Origin: Gordius sp. MW1
Taxonomy: Eukaryota > Nematomorpha > Gordioida > Gordea > Gordiidae
DNA length: 64,000 nt
Reading direction: 5' to 3'
NCBI GenBank assembly: GCA_964036665.1
Contig: OZ038533.1
Span: 12,298,413 to 12,362,412, forward strand
The notes under the pieces are model-generated. The model searched no databases. It was not told the origin of the DNA and worked only from the letters and a program-made list of their open reading frames with translations. Positions 1 to 9,817 of this stretch are shown one piece after another. Position 1 is the first letter of the stretch. Every line of letters begins with the position of its first letter. The position numbers were made by a program, and so were the translations under genes.

Positions 1-462
1 TGGAACAAGTGGTTGTCTCAGGTGGGTGGAACAAGTGGTGGGGTCTTTGAATGGTTGGGATTCTCCAATTTTGATCGTTCGCTTCCTAGTTCTTGTTTAA
101 GTTTTCCAGTTTCTATTTTGCTCCTTTTGATTGTCCTTGTGATACGTCACCTATTATTAAATATAAATGCTGCCCGATCCCTACTACAGGATCAGTAGCC
201 ATGTCACCCTTCTAATTTTAAACACTTTCAAGTCATAAACCCTTTTATTTCCAAGACTCTTTATTATCATCTAAGAATAACACATCACTCGGTGATTAAA
301 TTATAAACATAACCGAACACACAATGAATAATTATATCAATACCAAGTCACACGAAAAATCTATTATATAAATAACAGTTTACACGGAAAATAGATTATA
401 TACATAGACGGGCAATTGTCTCGTCGTTTTTTACTCCTTCATTTCTTCTGGTTTGTAATTTT
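1..462. other. 3' flank of gypsy element 1, no gene
   Basis: I see no convincing coding frame here. Read on the minus strand, this follows the third ORF of element 1 and should lead into its 3' LTR. I find no match to the candidate 5' LTR at 5791-6703, so the 3' LTR lies beyond the window edge or is lost. Near the left edge the motif GGTGGAACAAGTGG occurs in two close variants. Confidence 0.5.
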
Positions 463-777
463 TCAACCTCTCTTCAATTTCCTCCCAAATGTTAGTTGGG
501 GGTTTAGATTTCTCTGGGTTTCTCCCTCTGTCTGGGTCCCTATACTCTTAAAATTGTCCTCCCTTTTCGCTTTCTCCACCTTTTCTCTAGTCCATCTCCT
601 TTTTATCCCTCTATTTGTACATTTTCTCCCCCTGCTCCTCCAGGGGCATGTTTGCCACCGATGAGTCCCTCGCTCATCACATATGTAACAGATAATACCC
701 TCCACCTGTACATCTGCCCCGTACCGACATTGCCATGTTCTATGGCTACTATATTCCCAACACACTTTGCAATGCAC
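463..777 (-). CDS. Third ORF of gypsy element 1: two zinc knuckles, probably spliced
   Basis: This 104-codon frame lies downstream of pol, where env would be. It carries two CCHC-like knuckles with identical C-x2-C-x5-H-x4-C spacing: CKVCWEYSSHRTWQC near residue 3 and CYICDERGTHRWQTC near residue 30. A lysine/arginine-rich stretch follows. The first codon is GTG, not ATG, and it sits directly after TTTTATTATAG, which looks like a 3' splice site. A leader exon at 5464-5496 ends on a codon boundary and would supply the start in frame. Knuckles of this type usually bind RNA or DNA in Gag nucleocapsids, so an RNA-binding role is inferred. There is no signal peptide or membrane segment, so it is not an envelope protein. 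Near 480-520 another frame stays open and ends NYKPEEMKE, so the C-terminus may be frameshifted. I do not recognise a named family. Confidence 0.65.
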   Translation of the reverse strand: MHCKVCWEYSSHRTWQCRYGADVQVEGIICYICDERGTHRWQTCPWRSRGRKCTNRGIKRRWTREKVEKAKREDNFKSIGTQTEGETQRNLNPQLTFGRKLKRG

Positions 778-888
778 CTATAATAAAATCATTTCATTTC
801 TTACTCAGGATCGCGAGTTATAACATGTTTATACTTAAATTACACTCTTTATTTACACACATCTATATATATATATATCTCTTTTTTT

Positions 889-3410
889 TTATCGCTTCCT
901 TAATTGGTCCACATGTCTCCATAATTCTGCTCCATTTTCTATAGCCACTCTTAACCTCCATTCCCCTTCAATTGCTATCACTATCCCTTTTTCCCATTTA
1001 TACTGCCCCTGATACATCTTTACCCATACTTTATCCCCTAATTTAAACCTAATCATATTAGATGTCGCGGTCCTGCTATCGTTTTTCTTTAAGGCATCTA
1101 GGGGCATTCTCCCCTGTCGTCCTATAAATTTCATTGATGGGGACTTTCCCTCCAAGCCCTTCGCATTGTGGTACATCATTTGCATTTGCCATTGTTCGCC
1201 CTGTCCATGTTTCTCTTTTCTAATCCATCCCTTTACAATACCCACCATCCTTTCCGCTTGTCCATTTGAACTTGGATGATAAGGCACTGTAATTATATGT
1301 TCGATACCCTGACTTCCACAAAATTCCTTAAAATTTCTACTGATAAATGCCGGTCCTCCGTCCGATACTATCCTTTTTGGCAGCCCATATCTGGCTAATA
1401 ACTCTTTTAAAATCCGAATAACTATTCTCGTGGAACTTCCACTTACCTTTGCGTATTCCACCCATTTGGTGCAGGCATCTACTACTATAAAATACACCTT
1501 TCCCATACACTCAAAGAAGTCAAGATGGATCCGATCCCAGGGCTGTTGCGCCTTCGCCCAACTACTCCTTTTTTCTTTTGGTGGCATCGCCGCTATTAGG
1601 TTACATGCCTCGCAACTGCGACATACATTCTCTATATCTTTAGATAGTTCGGGCCACCACGCGTATTCTCGTGCCCACCGTTTCATTTTTACAATGCCCT
1701 GATGTCCTCGATGTAGTTCTTCTAATACTTGGTTCCTAAGATTCTTAGGTATCACTAATCGCAAACCTTTAACCACACATTCGTCGACCACACTCATTTG
1801 TTTCTTCACCTTTTTATATCCTAATAACGCCAGTGGCCAATCTGCCTCTCCTCGCAGGCATTTTTTTAACTTTATCATTTCCGCATCATTTTTAGATTCT
1901 TCTTTCACATCATTCCACGATATTGGACCTCCTTCGGCAATATGTAAAATACAAGGGGTATCATCTTGATTGTAGATCGCTTCCACTGATTCGTTGCTTT
2001 CTTTGTCCTCTGAACCGACTATTTTTTCTTCCATATGCATGCGTGATAGGGTATCTGCTAGATAATTATCCTTCCCTTGACGATAAACTATGTTCATGTC
2101 GAAGGCTCCTACCACTACTAACCATCTTTGTAGTCGCGACGATAACATTAAGTCATGATTGTCTTTCCGAAATAACGATACCAGTGGCTTGTGATCCGTA
2201 TACACCCTAAAGTGCTTGCCGACTATGTATTCTCGACACTTTACCAGTCCATATACCACTGCTAACGCTTCTTTTTCAATAACAGAGTACCTTAATTCCG
2301 GATCTCGAAATTTGCGTGAAAAATACATCACTGGTAACTCCATTCCATCAACTACCTGGAGTAAGGCCCCTCCGATCGCTTCTTGTGACGCATCTACTAC
2401 GATATGTATTTCCTTATCTGGGCTAAAACATCTTAACACAGGAGCATTTACGACGCATTCTTTAAGCTCTTGAAAACTTGTTTCTGCTTTCTGATCCCAT
2501 TGGAAAATTGTATTGACTTTTATAAGATCGTAAAGTATTCCTGCGCGGGCTGCAAATCGCGGTATATATTTGTGGTAGTAGTTTACCAACCCTAAAAAAG
2601 ATTGTAACTCCTTTTTAGTTTTTGGGGGACGTATATTTTTGAGTGCCACTATCTTGTTTTCCAGTGGACGAATGGTACCACCTTCAATGATATGTCCCAA
2701 GTATGATATTTTGTTCACCTTGAACACGCATTTTTCTTTAGATATTTTTAATCCATTATCTTCAATTATTTCCAAAACCTTTTTTAATCTAGTGTTATGT
2801 TCCGTTTGATCACGACCAGCAATTAACAAGTCATCTATATAGTAAAAAACTCCTTCCAAACCTTGGAACAGGGCATTCATGGACATTTGAAAAATTGGTG
2901 CCGATATGCTGAGGCCGAACGGTAACCGTAAAAAAGTGTAAAGGCCTAAATATGTATTTATTGTCAAACTTTGACTCATCTCCTCCGACACTTTTAACTG
3001 TAAGTATGCTGTTGTAAAATCGATTTTTGAGAAAACCTGGCATCCATTTAATTTAACCAAAATTTCTTCTAAACGTGGTAAAGGAAATCGGACCAATTCA
3101 ATACATGGGTTAAGAGTTATACGGAAATCCGCACATAACCTCAGTTTACCATCGGCTTTGCGTACAGGTACTAATGGTGTTGCCCAATAACTAAACACTA
3201 CTGGTTTAGTGATCCCTTCATTCACCCATTTTCTTAATTCTTCCTCAATTTCTGCCCTCCATTCGTATGGCACCCTTCTAGCTGGACAAAATTTCGGTTT
3301 TACTCCTTCCTTAAATTTCATTGTGGCTTCAAAATTCTTCAAACAACCCAACCCTTTTGTAAAAATTAACGGAAATTTATCCCACACGTCCAGTTCCTTC
3401 TCCTCCTCCT
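889..3410 (-). CDS. pol: Ty3/gypsy Pol (reverse transcriptase, RNase H, integrase)
   Basis: Pol of an LTR retrotransposon, which copies element RNA to DNA and integrates it. Counting from the GTG at 3387, reverse transcriptase spans about 40-290 with the FYYIDDLL box near 181-188. RNase H follows at about 320-440, with VVDAS and YTDHKPL. The integrase HHCC finger (HRGHQG...CRSCEAC) lies near 550-600. The DDE core has LDFFE, VSDGGPAF and SSNGQAERM (about 640-720), then a C-terminal module with FKLGDKVWVK. The 832-residue frame has no stops and all the catalytic motifs I can check, so the copy may have moved recently. There is no ATG at its head: expression needs a -1 shift from the upstream protease frame at 3411-3417. 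Known of the family: the order RT-RH-IN marks Ty3/gypsy rather than Copia. Confidence 0.93.
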
Positions 3411-4655
3411 CTTTTTTTTAGATTGTATTTCTACTCTTATTAAATGATCATACTCCCCCGGCTTACCTTTAATTATTCTTAGCCATTCTACCTCGAAACT
3501 ACTTATCCAATCCCACCCAAAAATATTGTTCGTACTGGCCTCCGATACATATAATTTTAAACTTTTATGAATATTATTTATAGTTACACGCGCCCAACAC
3601 GATCCTAACAACTTCACACTCATATTGTTAAATACTCGCACTTCCAATTTTAAATCCTCAAATAATCCACCATTATCAATTTTAACCCAATCATCTTGAT
3701 TAATTACGGTTATGGATGAACCAGTATCAAATATAAAATTAAATTGAATTTTATTACAAGTTATTTTTACGCGGGGAACCTGATTATCTTTAATTCCAAG
3801 CATATTTATCATAGCAATTTGAATTACTTCCTTTTTAATCAATTTTTTACCAATAAGATTCCTTGAAAGATAATGATTATGCGGTGGTATTATATCAAAT
3901 ATTTTCATCCTTCCTTTAATGGGGGTTATAGATAATGTACATTTAGCATAGATAACTGGGGTGGTTTTTATTAACTTGTCTAAATTCCCATAGTCATACC
4001 AATATTCATATGTTACAAATAAAAATCTTCGACACATGTACTTATAAAATTTACTAGTGTTGATCTCATCTATTTGCTCACTACCCAAATAATGACTCAT
4101 TTTACTTGTTTTACATTTATTTAATTCCATTACACTATTTTTTCTTTTCCCTTTTTTAATTTCGTACTGGGTTTTGCCTTTTGATACTTTAAAAATGGTA
4201 GGTTGCATAAATGATTTCCACTTTAAACGGTCGTAACTATATTCGCTTAAAACACAAAAATTGGTATTTTCAAACCAATAAAATTTATTCAGGATTTTAA
4301 ATCGCCAACACGCCCGTGAGTACGATTTAATTATATATGTTGGTGGAGTATTAGGAATTTCGAATGGCTTAACCTCAATTCCTTGGATCTCTATTCCATT
4401 CGAACTATTCCCAAGATTTTTTATCTCTCGACAAACCATCTCTTTATATTCACCCAAAATATATGCAAAATACCCTTTTGGAGTATCTTTATTAATTATA
4501 CAATTATTTTGTATATGAAAAGTGTTTATCGTAGAATGATATTTATTCCGTTTAAGTCTATCATGCCTCCAATTTATTTCCAAAGTACCAAACCGCACTA
4601 TATTTATTATAATTTTAATAAAAATTTTCAAAACCCAAAATAATTTATTCAACAT
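3366..4655 (-). CDS. Gypsy element 1 ORF with aspartic protease domain
   Basis: A 429-residue frame with a true ATG. The only domain I recognise is a retropepsin-like aspartic protease near the C-terminus: FIFDTGSSITV, with the active-site DTGSS at residues 310-314. A second-strand element (LYVSEASTNNIFGWDWI) follows, ending just before the shift to pol. Residues 1-22 are hydrophobic and could be a membrane segment. Residues 23-300 are Asn/Lys/Ile-rich and show no capsid or matrix signature that I can see. The product would process the polyprotein. Position and the overlap with pol make this the Gag-Pro-like or Pro part of a -1 frameshifted polyprotein. A divergent capsid cannot be excluded. 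Confidence 0.75.
   Translation of the reverse strand: MLNKLFWVLKIFIKIIINIVRFGTLEINWRHDRLKRNKYHSTINTFHIQNNCIINKDTPKGYFAYILGEYKEMVCREIKNLGNSSNGIEIQGIEVKPFEIPNTPPTYIIKSYSRACWRFKILNKFYWFENTNFCVLSEYSYDRLKWKSFMQPTIFKVSKGKTQYEIKKGKRKNSVMELNKCKTSKMSHYLGSEQIDEINTSKFYKYMCRRFLFVTYEYWYDYGNLDKLIKTTPVIYAKCTLSITPIKGRMKIFDIIPPHNHYLSRNLIGKKLIKKEVIQIAMINMLGIKDNQVPRVKITCNKIQFNFIFDTGSSITVINQDDWVKIDNGGLFEDLKLEVRVFNNMSVKLLGSCWARVTINNIHKSLKLYVSEASTNNIFGWDWISSFEVEWLRIIKGKPGEYDHLIRVEIQSKKKRRRRRNWTCGINFR
3411..3417 (-). promoter_or_regulatory. Slippery heptamer A AAA AAG for -1 frameshift into pol
   Basis: On the minus strand, eight A then G precede a GAG-repeat purine run. In the protease frame the codons are TCT AAA AAA AAG AGG. 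A AAA AAG is a canonical X XXY YYZ slippery heptamer. Slipping one base back at this point gives GAG GAG GAG GAG AAG, which is exactly the pol frame. The pol frame has no ATG before 3387 and the protease frame ends at 3366, so this site lies in the overlap. I did not identify a downstream pseudoknot. Confidence 0.7.
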
Positions 4656-5114
4656 TTTAAAATTCCCAAATTTGTCCCTTTATATTATAATATTCACCCT
4701 TTATTATTTTATTATACTCCTTTTATTTTAATTCTTCATGCTAATGATATCTTTTATTTATTCTTTTAAGTTCAACACTAGTAGTCAAAAATTTAAATTT
4801 GTACATATTAATATTAATATTTTCCATGCAAATTGTACAATTAATATTCAATCGATAAAATCAACAAAATTATTATGAAAATTAATATTATCAATTATAT
4901 TACGAATTGAACCAAAATTAATATCTTAGTTGTCAAAATTAATAAAATTAACAATGTTTAAAGTAAGAACTGATTATTATGGGAATATGGGAATACTTCA
5001 TTAATTATTATTCCTAAGGATTTTATAAATCAAATAAAGTAAAAGTCCTTAGGGTTTATATTTGGGAAACAATATTTTATTTTTGCAAAATTCAGCATAA
5101 TGCCCAATGTTACC
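4656..5114. other. AT-rich spacer inside gypsy element 1
   Basis: About 460 bases between the protease ORF and the upstream mini-ORF. Very AT-rich, with repeated TTAATATTA-like words. No frame on either strand resembles a capsid protein or any other family. Confidence 0.5.
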
Positions 5115-5384
5115 TCAATTTACACAACGGGGAGTTATATAATTATTTTTATTTTGATTTGGGGTGTGTAATGGCGGATTATTTGATTGTTTACTATTAA
5201 AATAACAATTGCGTTGCAAATGATTCGTATTACCACACGTAAAACACCTCACTCTCCTATTTAATTTATTAAATAACTGTCCAATTAAAATGCCTATTAT
5301 TAAAATGACTAGGTAATCAATATATTCAAATAAATCACCAAACAAATTTTTTAAATAAAGTCGATTATCGCTTTTGTCAAACAT
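5115..5384 (-). CDS. Mini-Gag-like ORF: membrane segment followed by CCHC knuckle
   Basis: An 89-residue frame with a true ATG, the first sizeable one in the element. Residues 21-38 (YIDYLVILIIGILIGQLF) form one strongly hydrophobic, probably membrane-spanning stretch. A basic linker follows, then a classic retroviral-type zinc knuckle C-x2-C-x4-H-x4-C (Cys47, Cys50, His55, Cys60), then a polar Asn/Gln-rich tail. The knuckle suggests binding of element RNA. The membrane segment suggests anchoring, which is unusual for a Ty3/gypsy nucleocapsid. The same order, hydrophobic segment then knuckle, recurs in decayed element 3 at 60840-61010, so it is not an accident of this copy. No capsid domain is present. 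Confidence 0.65.
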   Translation of the reverse strand: MFDKSDNRLYLKNLFGDLFEYIDYLVILIIGILIGQLFNKLNRRVRCFTCGNTNHLQRNCYFNSKQSNNPPLHTPNQNKNNYITPRCVN

Positions 5385-5457
5385 GTTAAAAAATAATGTT
5401 TGAAATTATATATCAATGAAATTAATAAAATCAAGAAAAATATTACATAATAAATTA

Positions 5458-5496
5458 ACATACCTTTTTAAGACGTTGGCTAATGCGGGATTCCAT
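5458..5496 (-). promoter_or_regulatory. Leader mini-exon with ATG and consensus 5' splice site
   Basis: On the minus strand an ATG at 5496-5494 (context CTCAATGG) opens 11 codons, ending AAG at 5464. GTATGT follows at once, a consensus splice donor. Unspliced RNA would stop two codons later (GTA TGT TAA). Splicing from 5464 to 777 joins AAG to GTG CAT TGC in phase 0, giving the third ORF a start codon. The frame agreement and both splice consensus sites are seen; the splicing itself is inferred. Confidence 0.65.
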
Positions 5497-5610
5497 TGAG
5501 GATTTTGTATCTCTTGTTCTAATTGCGATTACGTTTTACGATTGTTTGTTGAGATTGATTCGTATCGGTCTTGTTTGTTATGGGTTTGTGTTTCGTTTCA
5601 CTCGGTTCTA

Positions 5611-5683
5611 TTAAAATTGTTTTTGGACTTTGCTTTACACGGATTTGATTGCCTTTAAAATTGTTTTTGGACTTTGCTTTACA
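5611..5683. repeat. 29-bp direct repeat in gypsy leader
   Basis: The segment at 5611-5639 recurs almost exactly at 5655-5683, period 44. The core word is TTGTTTTTGGACTTTGCTTT. It lies in the untranslated leader between the primer-binding site and the mini-exon, where packaging signals often lie. Function unknown. Confidence 0.7.
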
Positions 5684-5769
5684 AGGATCGGCTTGTCTTC
5701 GTATCTTCAAGATGTTTATTGTTTAATAAGGACCAGTTTTAAATGGGTTCACTCCTAAGGTCGCTCTTG

Positions 5770-5787
5770 TTAGATACCGGGGCACCA
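5770..5787 (-). promoter_or_regulatory. tRNA primer-binding site of gypsy element 1
   Basis: On the minus strand TGGTGCCCCGGTATCTAA lies three bases after the candidate end of the 5' LTR. It begins TGG, the complement of a tRNA CCA end, as expected for minus-strand priming. I do not assign the tRNA. Confidence 0.65.
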
Positions 5788-5790
5788 AAC

Positions 5791-6703
5791 TGTTAAGTTC
5801 GCCTAGACAGGAAATTCACTTAACAGGAAACGAGGGGTTACTACTGTTTTGGCCTTTAAATCTGAACGGGAAAAGTACTAGGGGTGACGACTGTTTGACA
5901 ACTACCAACTACACTTTAAATATTGCTTTATTGTTTCAACTTATACACACATGTCGCTGATAATATCATAAGTCTACGATCGGGGTATAACTGGCGTAAT
6001 AAGAAAGGGAATACGGGGAATAATGATTGTACAACTATTTGGGATTTTTCAATTGCGACCGGGAATATATTTAACAGTCAGTTTTTCTCGGGGGAGGGGA
6101 AAATCACTCTATCGAGACTTGTTCAAAAATCAACGTTCTGCCTCGTATCCCTTTTGCTGGGGCTTATATAGGTTTTATATTCCCTTGGCCTAGATCTTTA
6201 TCCTTGAAACTTCTTTGCTTTTCTAACCCTTTTTCCATGCCAACTTTTGATGAATGGCCCTTCACTTCCCTTGCCTTTCCACGGCCTCTGGAATCCTTAT
6301 CTGACAGTTCTAGGTTTCCCCTACCTCTCTTGTGCCAATTCAATATTTATTACCCGGTTATGTCGCATTCTTGCTTCTTTCTGCTACCTCTTTCAGGCCA
6401 AGTTTTAATTTATAGCTGTATCCTTGCACTACTTAACTACCCGCCCAAATATGACCTTCCTTCTCCTTTAGCTTAGCTTTCCCCTCATCACGTGTCATCC
6501 CCATCACGTGTGGTAACCAAATATGGAATTCTCATGGATATGACATTTATTTATAGTTTTTTTAGTCTGCACTTTCCATAGGAAATGTTATCTTTATGAA
6601 TTAATTCATATCTTTATATTGCCAATTAGATGTAATCTTTAAAAAGTTTGTGTATTAAAGTTTTTCAAAAAATGTAAAAGTTTGCCATTTGGATTTTTTA
6701 ACA
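5791..6703 (-). repeat. Candidate 5' LTR of gypsy element 1
   Basis: The left boundary (U5 end) is set by the adjacent primer-binding site. The plus strand begins TGTTAAG there, and TTAACA at 6698-6703 would give a 913-bp LTR with TGTTAA...TTAACA ends. Read on the minus strand, the order fits an LTR promoter: a TATA box (CCTATATAAGCCCC, near 6160-6173), then AATAAAG near 5926-5932, then the U5 end. The right boundary is uncertain because no second LTR is in the window to compare, and TTAACA is a common word in AT-rich DNA. Confidence 0.55.
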
Positions 6704-6762
6704 CTTATTTAATGATTTTAAACAGGAGAAATTTTTATTCCATATATATTTTTTCAAAAGTC

Positions 6763-6905
6763 GAGACGAGACGAGAATTCTCGTCGAGACGAGACCGAGA
6801 TTTTTCTAGACCGAGACACGACGAGATCGAGATTTTCATAATAGCTCCCGAGACGAGACGAGATTTTGTTTTCGAGATCGAGACGAGATCGAAACACTAA
6901 TCAGA
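6763..6905. repeat. CGAGACGAGA repeat block, likely transposon end
   Basis: Many copies of CGAGACGAGA and GAGATCGAGA, with a palindromic stretch GACGAGAATTCTCGTC. Short degenerate subterminal repeats of this kind mark the ends of several hAT elements elsewhere in this window. Here only one end is visible and no target duplication was found, so the family is a guess. Confidence 0.45.
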
Positions 6906-7444
6906 CCCCGCAAGTAAAAACAAGTCCAAGTTCTTTCAAAACTAATTATTTGTATAAAAACTATTTTGTAGTGTTCCTGAAATATTTTGCTATAGCATAT
7001 AAAATCGGTTTCAATTAAAAATGAAAAACTATTTATTCTATCAGGAAATAATTTTTGTTAAGTTTGGTAGCATAAGGTGGTGTTCTTTCCATCATAAAAT
7101 AACATCTAGCTGCTAAGCATCTTCAGAGTTAAATTTAAGATATATCAATCTTTTCCGTTTCATCATCGTCCCAAAAAGATATTGCTTAGTGTTGCACACC
7201 TGAGCTGGATTTCTCATAGTTGGACGACTTATGCAAGAAGACCTATGAAAGAAGATCCAAGATCTTTTTGTATAAATTTCTTTAAAAATTCTGTTGCCCT
7301 AGTTTTTAAGAAGCTTCTCATATTCGGGTAGCATTTTTAACGTGCGAAACTTAGAAACAATAAATCTTGATATTTTATGATAAATATCGATACTAAAATT
7401 TTAAATTAACATAGTTTGGGCTCTTGACTTCAATTTGTAGATCT
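6906..7444. other. No recognisable feature
   Basis: AT-rich sequence. I see no coding frame, repeat family or RNA gene. Confidence 0.4.
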
Positions 7445-8476
7445 TTAAGTCGACAGGATCATCATGGTAGTGATGCTGAATGTGGTGGTAAAGTTATAAT
7501 CATCTTTAATCTCCATTCTAATGGAGCTTAGGGCTACTGGGCCGAGTTCCGAAACATTGAGGGCGAGACAGTGAGCGGTGGAGACGGGGTGCGAGGTTGT
7601 TGCTTGAGAAATCTGCTTGCCGACGCCAACTTTAGAATCGTGCAAGGATAAAGCCACAGGTTGTGGTTGTTGATTAGAGTAGTTCAGGGTTTGCAATGAT
7701 TGAGGAGGGTGAGCGATGACTTTACTCAAGATAGAACTGCTGATGGTATTAGTAACGCTGCTCACATTATAGCCCTGCAAAGTCACTTTTTTTCAACCCG
7801 AACCCGACCCGACCCGAAAGCATTAAAATTTTTCAACCCGACCCGAATGCGTTTTAAATTTTTTAACCCGAACCCGACCCGACCCGAAAGCTTTTTAAAA
7901 TTTTCAACCCGAACCCGACCCGACCCAATAGTAAAAAAAAGTTAATATTGTAAAATTGATTTTAATGAATCTAAATGGCAACAAAATATTATCTCCCAAA
8001 AATGGACAAAACGTTTTATGTCTATCATTTCCGGGTCACATGCTAAAAAATATAAGTTATATATATAAAATCAATTTAGTCTCTAATTAAAATTGCCTGT
8101 AAATGGCCCATAGAGTATACTTTTAAGTTAATTGTGGCACTCCTAAATGTGGTTATTATTATTTTCTTTAAAATATTAACGAACCCGCAATTTTTTTACA
8201 TATAAAATGCTGACATTCTAATTAAAAGGAGTTTGTCTGTATTATCAGGTAATTTTGATTTTAAGGCCAATAACGGTTGTGGCAAAATTGTGCGAAAATA
8301 AAAGGAACAAATTTGACTATTATTACAAAACTTGTAAAAAATGACAAATTAATTTTATTCTAGTGTATAAGTTAGGCGATAAAACAAGTTGAGACATTAA
8401 TATTTAAAAAAGAAAAATGGGAATTAAGATAAATCATAAGTTTTGAGATACCAATTACATGTTCATTATATTTTAG

Positions 8477-9817
8477 TAGAGCTGTTTTTAAAAAAAAAGA
8501 GAAACTGGAACTAGTTCCTTTTTCACAATTTATCGCAAAAGGAACTACTTACAAGTTCCTTCTAAGTTCCTTTTGCCAATTTCAATTTGCATTAAAATTT
8601 ATTAAATTAATTTATAATTTTAATATTATTTAGTATTTTATTCACGGTAGTGTTTGTTAAATAAATTTTTCAACTTATGGTAATTTATATAAAGTTCATT
8701 TCCTTTAATTGGTTAAGCAGTTGTGGAACTTGCAAGGTAGATAAACTCATGCTGCTGAGTTGATTAAAAAACAACTTGGTTGTTATTTTATATGTCCTGT
8801 AATTACAAGATGGAGTTCCTTATATAATTCTATGAGGCACATAACTTCCATTATAAAGGGACAATTTGATGGGTTACAAAGTGTATGTGACAAGCTGAAT
8901 CTTCAAAAGTTCACATCATATGAATGTGATTTTATTGCAGAATATTGCGATGTAAAATTTTATTTTAATTTAAACATTAGCATTATTTTAAAATAGTTTT
9001 TAAAAGTCATGGAACCAATTGCAAAGGCAATTGAGTTTTTGGAAGGGCAAAACTATATGTATTTTGCATATTATACCCCGACAATCACTCAAATATTGAT
9101 GAAAATTGAATCTATGGGCTCCTTGAAATAGTGTAAGCCATCAGCAGGTTGAATATTATTTATAACGTATAATCTAGCTAAATAATAGATTTTTGGATCT
9201 TTTTAGCAAAGAAAATCTGTCGGCGGCTATTCTCCATCCTGCTTTTAAAACAGACTGGAATTGGATTTGCAAAGAATGCGCTGCGAACATGAAAGCAAAT
9301 ATTTTAGAATATATCAATTTGTTTGTTCCTAAATCTCAACTAGCTGGACCTAGTTTATCAGAAATGGTTTTTTTTGAATTAAAAAATGATGAAAAGAATG
9401 AATCAATTGTACGTTTTTTGCTTTCTAATAACCGGAATTTAAGTCTTTTAGACAGTTTTCCCTATTTAAAAAAACTATTTATTAAATATAATACGCCATT
9501 ATCATCAAGTGCCCCCTGTGGAAAGATTATTTAGCTTGGGCAAAATTTTATTTGGAGACAAGCGAACATGTCTTTTAGACGACAAATTTGAAAATAATAT
9601 TTTGTTAAAATCAAAAAATCATTTATTACCTGATGATTTTTATAATTTGTAATATATAATATATTGGTTTTATGAATTAATAAAAGATGTTTGTACATTT
9701 AAAAAAAAATTAAAAAGGAAACTTCAAAAGGAACTGGAACTAGTTCCTTTTTAAAATGAGGAACTAGGAACTGGAACTTGACAAGTTCCTTTTTAAAAGG
9801 AACTTTTAACAGCTCTA
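8477..9817. mobile_element. Nested hAT with GGAACTAGTTCC subterminal repeats
   Basis: Inverted ends TAGAGCTGTT / AACAGCTCTA with near-identical 8-bp flanks TATTTTAG and TAATTTAG (7 of 8). Both ends hold degenerate copies of the self-complementary word GGAACTAGTTCC. It lies wholly inside the element at 7769-10028 and so inserted later. It carries a decayed transposase. Confidence 0.75.
8760..9652 (+). pseudogene. hAT transposase remnant
   Basis: Three pieces of one decayed hAT transposase. About 8760-8960 holds PVITRWSSLYNSMRH, the conserved region around the RW motif. About 9009-9130 holds EPIAKAIEFLEGQ and YTPTITQILMKI. About 9193-9652 ends in the dimerisation region YNTPLSSSAP followed, after a one-base shift in the C run near 9514-9518, by VERLFSLGKILFGDKR. 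It parallels the transposase at 12489-14644 motif for motif. Stops and frameshifts make it inactive. The N-terminal zinc finger was not found. Confidence 0.75.

Noticed and set aside
1..460. 3' LTR of gypsy element 1
   Set aside because: No similarity to 5791-6703 could be seen by eye.
463..777. Envelope gene for gypsy element 1
   Set aside because: The position fits, but there is no signal peptide, furin-like site or membrane anchor; zinc knuckles instead.
1430..3421. Plus-strand frames of 70-95 codons inside pol
   Set aside because: Shadows of the minus-strand pol frame with no motif of their own.
5519..5710. Lys-rich 63-codon minus frame in the gypsy leader
   Set aside because: Starts with TTG and consists largely of a 29-bp direct repeat; more likely untranslated leader.
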